A stretch of DNA of 46,546 nucleotides from Candidatus Nomurabacteria bacterium. Lineage in GTDB: Bacteria > Patescibacteriota > Minisyncoccia > Phycocordibacterales > UBA9973. Position 1 is the first letter of the stretch. The number at the start of each line of letters is the position of its first letter. The notes beneath the pieces were generated by a model. That model was not told where the DNA came from and made no database searches. It worked only from the letters and a program-made list of their open reading frames with translations. The DNA is taken from contig JAPLXV010000020.1 in assembly GCA_026395895.1 (NCBI GenBank), forward strand, positions 1 through 46,546, given 5' to 3'. Below are positions 1 to 8,570 of the stretch, piece after piece. The position numbers were made by a program, and so were the translations under genes.

Positions 1-648
1 TTAAAAAATAAAATCGCGCTTGTGCGTGGCGTTGTTCCTTTGGTGCAAATAGATATTTGTGACGGAATTTTTGTGCCGTCAAAAACCTGGCCATTTGAAT
101 CAACCCTAGACGAACATTTTAATAAAATTCTGAATGAAGAAGAGGGAATACCTTTTTGGGAAGATATTGATTTTGAGCTTGATTTAATGGTGACGGATGC
201 TGTAAGAAATTTTGATATTTATACAAAACTAGGAGCCAAAAATATTATTTTTCATATTGAAGCTGTTGGTGATTTGGAGGAATTTAAAAATTTTTTGGAA
301 GGGATAGATATGTATACGCGCGAAATGATAAAAATAGGAATAGCCATAGACATAAAGACATCAGTAGAGAGAGTTTTTTCACTGATTAATGATGTTGATT
401 TTGTTCAATGTATGGGCATAGATAGAGTCGGTTTTCAAGGACAAGAATTTGATAAAAAAGTTTTAGATAATATAAAAAAACTAAGAGAAAAATTTCCAGA
501 TATTGCCATATCTGTTGATGGCGGAGTGGATTTTGAAACAGCACCTGCGCTTATAAGCGCAGGTGCTTCTCGTCTTGTTATTGGCTCGGCCATTTTTAAT
601 ACGGACGATATTATCGGGACCATAGAAGAATTTAGGAACCTAAAATAA
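1..648 (+). CDS. rpe: Ribulose-phosphate 3-epimerase family protein, 5' end truncated by window edge
   Basis: Translation reads through the window start (LKNKIALVRGVVPLVQIDICDG...); conserved SVDGGVDFETAPALISAGASRLVIGSAIF motif. Confidence 0.8.
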   Translation, partial: LKNKIALVRGVVPLVQIDICDGIFVPSKTWPFESTLDEHFNKILNEEEGIPFWEDIDFELDLMVTDAVRNFDIYTKLGAKNIIFHIEAVGDLEEFKNFLEGIDMYTREMIKIGIAIDIKTSVERVFSLINDVDFVQCMGIDRVGFQGQEFDKKVLDNIKKLREKFPDIAISVDGGVDFETAPALISAGASRLVIGSAIFNTDDIIGTIEEFRNLK

Positions 649-653
649 GACCT

Positions 654-1253
654 ATGATAAAGCTTATTATGTTTGATTTTGACGGGGTTATAGATAACAA
701 CTATAATTTAAGTTTTGAATTGTGTTCCAAAAAATTTTTAAATATAACTGTAGAAGAACATAAAAAACAATATGACGGTAATGTTCATTTAGAAAGAGAA
801 AAAATGAAAGAGAGAGATACTGGTTTTGATTTCTTGAAATGTTTAAGTGACGGTAGAAAAGATAGAAAAATAGAAGAAGAAACTAAGAGCACTCTAGTTG
901 ATTTAGTAAAAAATTTTAAGTTAGGGGTAATTTCTTCTTGCCACGAGTATGGAATAAAAGATTATTTAAAAAATAATGGAGTAGATAATTTATTTTCTTT
1001 TGTTTATGGACTTGAAACTCATAAATTAAAAACTTTTAAATTCAAAAAAATCTTAAACGAATTTAACCTAAAAGAAAATGAATGTATTTTTATTACCGAT
1101 ACTCTTGGCGATATTTTAGAAGCCAATGAAGTGGGCATAAAGACCATAGCAGTGGATTTTGGTTATCATGAAAGAGAAAGATTGCAAAAAGGCAACCCCC
1201 TAAAAATAATTTCTAGGTTTGAGGAGCTAATTGAGACTGTAAAAAATTTGTAG
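654..1253 (+). CDS. HAD-superfamily hydrolase (phosphatase-like)
   Basis: MFDFDGVIDNN motif I, FITDTLGDILEANEVGIKTIAV motif IV. Confidence 0.8.
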   Translation: MIKLIMFDFDGVIDNNYNLSFELCSKKFLNITVEEHKKQYDGNVHLEREKMKERDTGFDFLKCLSDGRKDRKIEEETKSTLVDLVKNFKLGVISSCHEYGIKDYLKNNGVDNLFSFVYGLETHKLKTFKFKKILNEFNLKENECIFITDTLGDILEANEVGIKTIAVDFGYHERERLQKGNPLKIISRFEELIETVKNL

Positions 1254-2067
1254 AAAATGACACAATCCATATAGCCAATACAAACGGTGCGGTAAGAGTT
1301 TCTACTCCAATTTTATCTAAACCAAGATTTAATAAAACTGACAGAATAATTGCCGTTGTAATTAGCAAAAATTTATTATTTTGTTTGCCACTTAAGGCAA
1401 TTCCACACAGAACAGCATTATATCCAAAAAGACCAATATTAATCATACTAAGAGGTAAAGAGATAAGGACAGCGAATAAAGAGCCTAGCAATGATCCATA
1501 AAGGGCATAATATGCTGATGTTTTTGAGTTGATGATGATTCCGATAAAAAATAATATGCCAGTGATAATATTTTCTTGAAACATTACTTGACCGAAGCCA
1601 GTAGTAATCGATGAAAATAAATTAAAAAAATTATTTTGCATTAATGGAGAGACAACAAAAGAGATAAGATTAAAAAATACAAAACCAAAAATTATTATCC
1701 AAGTAGAAATAACAAATGGTGCAGAAAATGCAGGAATTTTTTTACTCATAATATGCATTATTAAAGTGGACAAAATAGCACCGATGATTATGGCAATAGT
1801 TGTAATAAAATTAAATCCAAAGAAATAAAAAATTGCAATTCCAACCAATGTTCCATTAAATCCATATAAACCTTTCTCTATCTCTTCTTTTGAGTATTTA
1901 AGATATTTAGCAAATAAAGTACTGATAATGTTTCCCAAAAGAGCGCCTAAACCAAAAATCCACGAATTGTAAAAAATTCCTATTAAGAACAACAAACCAG
2001 TCCAAGCATTTTCTTGTAACATTACTTGCCCAACACCCCGCAAGATTATTTTTACATAGTTTTTCAT
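1213..2067 (-). CDS. Urea transporter (UT) family membrane protein
   Basis: Duplicated GxGQVMxQEN...TGxLFxIGIxxNS and GLYGFNGTLVGIA / GLFGYNAVLCGIA motifs typical of the UT family; hydrophobic throughout. Confidence 0.75.
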   Translation of the reverse strand: MKNYVKIILRGVGQVMLQENAWTGLLFLIGIFYNSWIFGLGALLGNIISTLFAKYLKYSKEEIEKGLYGFNGTLVGIAIFYFFGFNFITTIAIIIGAILSTLIMHIMSKKIPAFSAPFVISTWIIIFGFVFFNLISFVVSPLMQNNFFNLFSSITTGFGQVMFQENIITGILFFIGIIINSKTSAYYALYGSLLGSLFAVLISLPLSMINIGLFGYNAVLCGIALSGKQNNKFLLITTAIILSVLLNLGLDKIGVETLTAPFVLAIWIVSFSTNFLQSQLAPQT

Positions 2068-2130
2068 AGATATATTAATTATAGGTTTTTCTCATAGTAT
2101 TTACAAATCTATTTTGGTATAATTACCTTT

Positions 2131-2967
2131 ATGCTTTTGACTGAAGAAAAAATTAAAAAGTTAGAAAAAACTGCGAATCTCATTCGTCAGAGTATTATTG
2201 AGATGCTAGTGGAAGCAAAAAGCGGACACACAGCTGGACCACTTGGTATGGCTGACATTTTTACTCTTTTTTATTTTCATGTTTTGAAACATAATCCGAA
2301 AGATCCATTTTGGGAAGAACGGGATAGATTGGTGCTTTCCAACGGACACATTTGTCCGGTGCTTTACGCTACTATGGCGCATAGCGGATATTTTCCGATT
2401 GAAGAATTAAAAACTTTACGAAAACTTGGCACACGCCTTCAGGGTCATCCACATCGAGAATATTTACCATTTGTTGAAAACTCTTCAGGTCCGCTTGGTG
2501 AAGGACTTTCGCAAGCAATAGGCATGGCCTTGGCTGATAGAATAGATGGAAAAGAGAAGGATAGATTTATTTATTGTTTTATGTCTGACGGAGAATTGGA
2601 TGAAGGAAATTCTTGGGAAGCCATAATGCTGGCTGGCAAACATAAATTAAATAATTTAATTGCAGTTATTGATAGAAATAATATTCAAATAGATGGTAAT
2701 ACCGAACATATTATGCCACTTGAACCGTTGGCAGATAAGTGGCGAGCTTTTAATTGGCATGTGATAGAAGTGGGAGGGCATGATTTTAAAACTTTGAACG
2801 AAGCAGTGGAAGAAGCGCAGGAAATATTTGAAAAACCTACTGTCATTATTGCGCATACCATTCCTGGTAAAGGAGTGAGTTTTATGGAACGAGATTATAA
2901 ATGGCATGGCAAACCACCAACTAAAGAAGAAGGTGAAATGGCACTTAAAGAATTACAAAATGCTTAA
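2131..2967 (+). CDS. Transketolase N-terminal (TPP-binding) subunit
   Basis: SGHTAGPLGMADIFTLFYF, SNGHICPVLYA, GPLGEGLSQAIGMA, MSDGELDEGNSWEA motifs. Confidence 0.93.
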   Translation: MLLTEEKIKKLEKTANLIRQSIIEMLVEAKSGHTAGPLGMADIFTLFYFHVLKHNPKDPFWEERDRLVLSNGHICPVLYATMAHSGYFPIEELKTLRKLGTRLQGHPHREYLPFVENSSGPLGEGLSQAIGMALADRIDGKEKDRFIYCFMSDGELDEGNSWEAIMLAGKHKLNNLIAVIDRNNIQIDGNTEHIMPLEPLADKWRAFNWHVIEVGGHDFKTLNEAVEEAQEIFEKPTVIIAHTIPGKGVSFMERDYKWHGKPPTKEEGEMALKELQNA

Positions 2968-3994
2968 TCCAAAATTAAAATTAAATCCGAAAATTTTCAA
3001 CAGTGACCCCGAAGGAAAGCAAGCTTCCTACGGAGCAGGTGTTGAACAGGTAGCAATAAGAAAGGGCTTTGGAGATGGACTGCTTTTGGCGGGGGAAGCA
3101 GATAAAAATGTTGTGGCTCTTTGCGCGGATTTGACAGAGAGTACCCAAATGAATTTATTTGCTGAAAAATTTCCAAAAAGATTTATTGAAATGGGGGTAG
3201 CGGAACAAAATCTGGTGACTGTCTCTTCGGGCATGGCTGCCATGGGTAAAATTCCTTTCTGCTCTTCTTATGCCATGTTTTCTCCGGGACGCAATTGGGA
3301 ACAAATACGAACAACTATCGCCTATAATGATAAACCTGTAAAAATAGTCGGTTCGCATGCCGGTATTTCGGTCGGAGCCGATGGAGGCACCCATCAGGCG
3401 CTGGAAGATATTGCTTTAATGAGGGTGATTCCCAATATGGATGTCATTTCTCCTTGCGATGCCATAGAAGCAAAAAAAGCGACTTTAGCCTTGGCTAAAA
3501 CTGGCAAGCCAGCATATTTGCGTTTAGCTCGTGAAAAAACGCCGATTTTAACGACAGAAGAAACACCTTTTGAATTTGGAAAAGCACAAATTTATTGGGT
3601 ACCGGATGTTGGAATTGCTCAAGTGGGGATTATCGTTACTGGTAGTTTGACTTATCGCGCTATGCTTGCGGCCAAAGAATTAGAAAGTAAGGGAATAAAA
3701 ACAAAAGTAATGAATTTGTCTTCTGTTGTGCCGATAGACGTGGAAGCTATTGTGACTTTAGCTAAAGAGAGCAAAGCAATAGTAACCGTGGAAGAGCACC
3801 AAATAAAAGGAGGAATGGGTTCAGCGGTGGCGGAAGTGCTGGCGCAAAATTATCCTGTGCCGATAGAATTTGTCGGAGTGCAAAACAGTTTTGGCCAATC
3901 AGGCACGCCGGATGAATTGATAAAACATTATGAAATGGATGTACCAGATATTGTACTTGCGGTGGAAAAAGTTTTAAAGAGAAAACTTACTTAA
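2960..3994 (+). CDS. Transketolase C-terminal subunit; start moved to ATG 2960 (MLNPKLKLNPKIF), overlapping the upstream stop
   Basis: CADLTESTQMNLFAEKFPKRFIEMGVAEQNLVTVSSGMA; the ATGCTTAA overlap suggests translational coupling. Confidence 0.92.
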   Translation: MLNPKLKLNPKIFNSDPEGKQASYGAGVEQVAIRKGFGDGLLLAGEADKNVVALCADLTESTQMNLFAEKFPKRFIEMGVAEQNLVTVSSGMAAMGKIPFCSSYAMFSPGRNWEQIRTTIAYNDKPVKIVGSHAGISVGADGGTHQALEDIALMRVIPNMDVISPCDAIEAKKATLALAKTGKPAYLRLAREKTPILTTEETPFEFGKAQIYWVPDVGIAQVGIIVTGSLTYRAMLAAKELESKGIKTKVMNLSSVVPIDVEAIVTLAKESKAIVTVEEHQIKGGMGSAVAEVLAQNYPVPIEFVGVQNSFGQSGTPDELIKHYEMDVPDIVLAVEKVLKRKLT

Positions 3995-4179
3995 ATTTCT
4001 TCGATTAATTTTATTAATTCTTTTTTGTATTCGTTTTCATTCTTGTCTTTAGATTTTATTAAATTAATTAACTCTAATACTCTTTCTATTTTTTTTTCTC
4101 TAATTTCCCATCTTTCTTCATGTTTGTGTTGTAAAGAGGTACTTGCACTGCCATTATCTTGATTATATTCTTCTATCAT
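3991..4179 (-). CDS. Small charged hypothetical protein
   Basis: 62-aa ORF immediately downstream of the PfkB gene on the same strand. Confidence 0.45.
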   Translation of the reverse strand: MIEEYNQDNGSASTSLQHKHEERWEIREKKIERVLELINLIKSKDKNENEYKKELIKLIEEI

Positions 4180-4180
4180 T

Positions 4181-5191
4181 TTAATTTACTTTCTTAATCT
4201 TATAACTCTCTGGTGCGATTTTTAAATATCCTTCTAATTTTTCACGATTAAGCAATCCTTCTCTTGCTCCGACGTATTGAACTACAGACATTGAATTTAT
4301 CGGTCCCCAAGAAAATGCTTCAAGAGGGGATTTGCCTAAAGCAAGAGCGGCCGTAAAAGTAGAAGAAAAAGCATCTCCAGCACCAGTACGTTCTACAGGT
4401 GGAGCAATATCTGGGTAGATAGGATTATGCCATAATTCTCCATTTAAATATAAATAAGCGCCATTTGGTCCGTCACTGATGACAACTATCTTTGGTCCCA
4501 AAGCAGCGATGCTTTTTGATAATATTAGAACATCTTTATTTTGTATGTTTAATATTTTTTCGGCTTCTTCTAAATTACAGAAAAAAACTTCCGTTCGAAG
4601 ATAAATATCTTTTAAAGCTCCCGTACCGAATTTTATCTGAAAAGTACCTGGCTGGAAGGCAAGCTTTACATCTGGATGTCTTTGTAAATAATTTGTTATT
4701 TCAGAATGAAAAGGCAAAGAATTTTCCCCCATTGAACTTAAATAAATCCAATCTGGCTTAGAAATCAGACTTGCTTCTTTAGTATCTATCCAATGACGTT
4801 CATAACTTTGGTGTTTTATTAAAATTGTTCTATCAATATCATACCAAAGGACATAATGATAATTTGTGAGTTTGTTTGTCTCTGTTTTTACAAGAGTTGT
4901 ATCAATGTTTTCTTTTTCCAAAACAGCCAAACAATCTTTCCCGTTTTGATCATTACCGATATTTGTCATCAGAGCGGTACTTAATCCAAGGCGAGCAGCA
5001 GCCACGGCGGCATTTGGACTATTTCCAACAGCAGGGACAACAGTTACTGATTCGTAGGGTACCTTGTCCCCGAAGCGAAAACAAAGTTCACAGGTGTCTG
5101 TATCTATTTTACAATGCACATGAGCATCCTTTATTTTTATAAAGCAATCAGTTACTATATCCCCAATTGCCAGGAAATCTATTTTTTTCAT
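4181..5191 (-). CDS. PfkB-family carbohydrate kinase
   Basis: GNSPNAAVAAARLGL, ERTGAGDAFSSTFTAALALG signature. Confidence 0.9.
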   Translation of the reverse strand: MKKIDFLAIGDIVTDCFIKIKDAHVHCKIDTDTCELCFRFGDKVPYESVTVVPAVGNSPNAAVAAARLGLSTALMTNIGNDQNGKDCLAVLEKENIDTTLVKTETNKLTNYHYVLWYDIDRTILIKHQSYERHWIDTKEASLISKPDWIYLSSMGENSLPFHSEITNYLQRHPDVKLAFQPGTFQIKFGTGALKDIYLRTEVFFCNLEEAEKILNIQNKDVLILSKSIAALGPKIVVISDGPNGAYLYLNGELWHNPIYPDIAPPVERTGAGDAFSSTFTAALALGKSPLEAFSWGPINSMSVVQYVGAREGLLNREKLEGYLKIAPESYKIKKVN

Positions 5192-5239
5192 ATGGTATAA
5201 TCATAGCACATTTATTTAAAAATATTAAAACAATAACGT

Positions 5240-6691
5240 ATGTCTAAAAAAACGATTTTAGTTTTGTTAGGTTTTGCTTTTTTATTAAATTTTCGTTTAG
5301 CTTGTGCAGGGGTGATTATAAATGAGGTGATGTATGCACCGGCAAGTGGAGATAGTGAATGGATAGAAATTTTTAATTCTGGAAGTGAGTCTATTGATTT
5401 AAGTGATTGGAGATTTTTTAATAACGAGACTGATTCTGCTCCACTTCGATTACAGAAAGGATCTGCTATTTTACCTGGAGGCGGAAATGGGTACGCAATT
5501 ATAACAACAACGTCTGATTGGAATTCTTTTTCAGGAACAGTTTTTAGTTCATCCCAATTTTCTCTTCCTAATGATAGTTCTAAATATAATACATATAAAG
5601 CTATTGCTGATTCAAATAAGCAAATTATTAATTCTATAACTTATACAACTTCTACAGATACTTCAAATACTGGCAATTCTCTTTCATTAATAAAAGGAGA
5701 ATGGAAATCAGCAACTAAAACACCAAACGCGCAGAATTATAATTCTGTTGAAATTCTCCCAGCATCAAATAATAATTCAGGTAGTTCTGGTAGCAATTCT
5801 TCAACACAAAGTACTACACAAACAAAAATAGTAGAAATTCCAAAAATTAAAACAGAAATTACCACTAAGACGCTTGCTTTTGTCGGAATTCCAATTGAAT
5901 TTAGTGCAAGCACTACAGGACATTCTAATGAACTTTTAAATTATGGTAAATATTTTTGGAATTTTGGCGATGGCGATTCTAAAGAAACCAAAGTAAGCGA
6001 TACTGCAAAATTTACGCATACTTTTTTCTATGAAGGTGAATATACTATTGCTTTAGAATATTATCAAAATTATTATTCTGAAAGTCCTGATGCGTCTGAT
6101 GAAATAACTATCAAAATAATACCGGCCAATGTTTCAATATCTAATGTTGGAGATGAAAAAGATTTTTTTGTAGAAATTTCAAATGATACTGATTATGATG
6201 CGGATATTTCAAAATGGATTCTTTCAAGTAGTCAAAAAAGTTTTACTTTACCGAGGAATATGATTTTGGAGTCGAAAAAGAAAATTATTTTGTCTCCTAA
6301 AATTACCGGTTTTTCTATTTTAGATAAAGACACTTTGAAATTGTTAAATTCTCAATGGGGAACAGTTTTTGATTATTCAGCTTCGCTAAAACCTGTTGAG
6401 GTTTTAGCGAAAAAGTCTGTAAAAGTTTCTACAGCAATATCAACAGCGGTGAAACCGCCAAATGGCGGTTTCACCGCTGAATCTGCCAACGAGCAAATTC
6501 CTTCCGATAATTTAGAAGCAACAGCTGTAAAAAGTGATACAAACACGGGAACGGGAAACAATTTGATGTATGGAATTGGTTTATTTGCTTTTCTTGGCCT
6601 CAGCACAAGTGCAGCTTATTTTGTTCGTGCTCGCAACAGAAAAATAATTCCTGGAGTTCCCGGTGGAGATTTTAATATCATAGATGAATAA
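5240..6691 (+). CDS. Secreted/surface protein with lamin-tail domain and PKD-like domain, C-terminal TM helix
   Basis: Signal peptide-like N-terminus; VIINEVMYAPASGDSEWIEIFNSGSESIDLSDWRF (LTD); FWNFGDGDSKE...HTFFYEGEYTIAL (PKD); YGIGLFAFLGLSTSAAYFV near C-terminus. Confidence 0.8.
   Translation: MSKKTILVLLGFAFLLNFRLACAGVIINEVMYAPASGDSEWIEIFNSGSESIDLSDWRFFNNETDSAPLRLQKGSAILPGGGNGYAIITTTSDWNSFSGTVFSSSQFSLPNDSSKYNTYKAIADSNKQIINSITYTTSTDTSNTGNSLSLIKGEWKSATKTPNAQNYNSVEILPASNNNSGSSGSNSSTQSTTQTKIVEIPKIKTEITTKTLAFVGIPIEFSASTTGHSNELLNYGKYFWNFGDGDSKETKVSDTAKFTHTFFYEGEYTIALEYYQNYYSESPDASDEITIKIIPANVSISNVGDEKDFFVEISNDTDYDADISKWILSSSQKSFTLPRNMILESKKKIILSPKITGFSILDKDTLKLLNSQWGTVFDYSASLKPVEVLAKKSVKVSTAISTAVKPPNGGFTAESANEQIPSDNLEATAVKSDTNTGTGNNLMYGIGLFAFLGLSTSAAYFVRARNRKIIPGVPGGDFNIIDE
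6444..6479. repeat. In-frame hairpin in the LTD protein gene, perfect 17-bp stem and 2-nt loop
   Basis: cagcggtgaaaccgcca-aa-tggcggtttcaccgctg. Confidence 0.95.
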
Positions 6692-6721
6692 CTTGGTTAT
6701 TTTATGCTAGAATAAATCATT

Positions 6722-7540
6722 ATGTCTATAAATATTGGTATTGTTGGGCTGCCAAATGTTGGAAAATCGACGCTTTTCAATGCATTGACCAAAAAAAGCG
6801 TGCCGGCTGAAAATTACCCGTTTTGTACCATTGACCCATCGGTAGGCATTGTGCCTGTGCCGGACGAGCGTCTGACTAAACTTTCGGAAATTTCTAAATC
6901 AAAAAAAACTATTCCGGCAGTAGTGGAATTTGTTGATATTGCTGGTTTGGTCAAAGGGGCATCGGAGGGTGCAGGACTGGGTAATAAATTTCTTTCACAC
7001 ATTCGGGAAGTAGATGCCATATTGGAAGTAGTAAGAATTTTTGAAGATAAAACTATGATTCATGTTCATGATCAAATTGATCCTCTTTTTGATATTGAAG
7101 TTATAAATTTTGAATTGGAACAAGCTGGCATTAAAAAACCGACTCTATATGTTTTGAATACTTCGGAAGCAGTAGATAATATAAAAAAAGATTTTATTGC
7201 AAAACTTCCCGGACCGTACATAGAAGTTGACCCGATTTTTGGTACAGGTTTAAATAATTTAATTAAAGCTAGTTATGATTTGTTAAATTTGATTACTTTT
7301 TTTACCACCGGAGAAGATGAATCTCGCGCTTGGACTATTCGTCGTGATTCAACTGCACCAATGGCAGGCAGAGCGATTCACAATGATTTCAAAGATAAAT
7401 TTATTCGAGCAGAAGTGATTAGTTGTGAAAAATTATTAGAAGCTGGTTCATATGTCAAAGCCAGAGAAAAAGGTTGGGTTCGAACCGAAGGCAAAGAATA
7501 TATTGTAAAAGATGGGGATGTAATAGAGTTTTTGATATAA
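6722..7540 (+). CDS. ychF: OBG-type GTPase YchF, shortened (272 aa, coiled-coil domain missing)
   Basis: GLPNVGKSTLFNALTKKSVPAENYPFCTIDPSVGIVPVPDERL; VDIAGLVKGASEGAGLGNKFLSHIREVDAI; C-terminal TGS domain ARAWTI..GRAIHNDFKDKFIRAEVI...GKEYIVKDGDVIEFLI. Confidence 0.92.
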   Translation: MSINIGIVGLPNVGKSTLFNALTKKSVPAENYPFCTIDPSVGIVPVPDERLTKLSEISKSKKTIPAVVEFVDIAGLVKGASEGAGLGNKFLSHIREVDAILEVVRIFEDKTMIHVHDQIDPLFDIEVINFELEQAGIKKPTLYVLNTSEAVDNIKKDFIAKLPGPYIEVDPIFGTGLNNLIKASYDLLNLITFFTTGEDESRAWTIRRDSTAPMAGRAIHNDFKDKFIRAEVISCEKLLEAGSYVKAREKGWVRTEGKEYIVKDGDVIEFLI

Positions 7541-7542
7541 AC

Positions 7543-8559
7543 ATGAAAAACGAAAAAGAAAACAAGATAAAAATTTTTTGCGCAAAAGATTGGCATGATT
7601 ATGAATTGTTAGATACTGGAGAAGGGGAAAAATTGGAAAGATTTGGTCCATATACTTTTGTGCGTCCTTATGAAGGTGCTGTTTGGAAAAAAACTTTAGG
7701 CGAAAAAGAATGGTCAAAAACTGACGGAAAATTTTGGAGTTCAAAAGTTGGAGCCAAAGCTGGTTGGAAGTTCAAAAATCCCGAGGGTAACCCTTGGGGA
7801 AACTCTCTTAAGGGTTACCCTCGGGATTTTAAGTGGGAGATGTCATATAAAGGTATTAAATTTTTGGTTTCGCCGACACCTTTTAGACATTTAGGATTCT
7901 TTCCAGAACAAGCGAGTCATTGGGATTTTATAGAGGAGAAGATTGAGAAGCGGATTAATTCTCCTCTTGAGGAGTACCCAAAGGGGGAGGTGAATGAATT
8001 TTCCACCCCGTCTCGCAAACGAGCCACCCCTCAAGAGGGGAATTTAAGAATTAGATTTCTGAACTTGTTTGGCTACACCGGAGTGGCAAGTTTGTTTGCT
8101 TTGCGTGCAGGAGCGGAAGTGACTCATATTGATGCTTCCAAAATATCTACTGAATGGGCCAAAGAAAATCAAAAAATTTTTGGTTTAGAAAAAATGCCGA
8201 TGAGAATTATTTGTGAGGACGTGATGAAATTTTTGGAACGGGAAACAAAAAGAGGGAATAAATATGATGCAGTCATAATGGATCCACCGAAATTCGGCAG
8301 GGGACCCAAAGGGGAAACTTGGGAAATAGAAAAAGATTTGCCAAAACTTCTTTCTCAAGTGCGAAAAATTTTGAGTGACAAACCACTTTTTGTAATTTTA
8401 AATTCCTATGCCATAGATTCGTCTTCGTTATCTCTCGGTTATGCTTTGGAAAATGCTATGATTGGCTTGAAAGGGGAGGTTTCGTCTGGAGAACTTTGTT
8501 TGCCAGAAAAATCTAATGGCAGAAATATCTCGCTTTCAAATACTGCTATTTTTTGCTAA
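7543..8559 (+). CDS. Class I SAM-dependent methyltransferase, RlmI/RlmK-like
   Basis: FLNLFGYTGVASLFALRAGAEVTHIDASK; VIMDPPKFGRGPKGETW; start set to ATG 7543 rather than the ORF-track start. Confidence 0.8.
   Translation: MKNEKENKIKIFCAKDWHDYELLDTGEGEKLERFGPYTFVRPYEGAVWKKTLGEKEWSKTDGKFWSSKVGAKAGWKFKNPEGNPWGNSLKGYPRDFKWEMSYKGIKFLVSPTPFRHLGFFPEQASHWDFIEEKIEKRINSPLEEYPKGEVNEFSTPSRKRATPQEGNLRIRFLNLFGYTGVASLFALRAGAEVTHIDASKISTEWAKENQKIFGLEKMPMRIICEDVMKFLERETKRGNKYDAVIMDPPKFGRGPKGETWEIEKDLPKLLSQVRKILSDKPLFVILNSYAIDSSSLSLGYALENAMIGLKGEVSSGELCLPEKSNGRNISLSNTAIFC
7775..7830. repeat. In-frame hairpin in the methyltransferase gene, perfect 21-bp stem
   Basis: aaaatcccgagggtaaccctt ... aagggttaccctcgggatttt. 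Confidence 0.95.
7957..8044. repeat. In-frame palindromic element, family A (encodes NSPLEEYPKGEV...ATPQEGN), in the methyltransferase
   Basis: aattctcctcttgaggagtaccc(a/g)aagggggaggtg...ccacccctcaagaggggaa; near-copy at 12501. Confidence 0.92.
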
Positions 8560-8570
8560 TATATAAGGAT

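Noticed and set aside
3028-3394. Antisense ORFs such as 3028-3243 and 3155-3394 and similar ones elsewhere in the track
   Set aside because: They lie antisense to clearly recognised conserved genes and show no family motifs.
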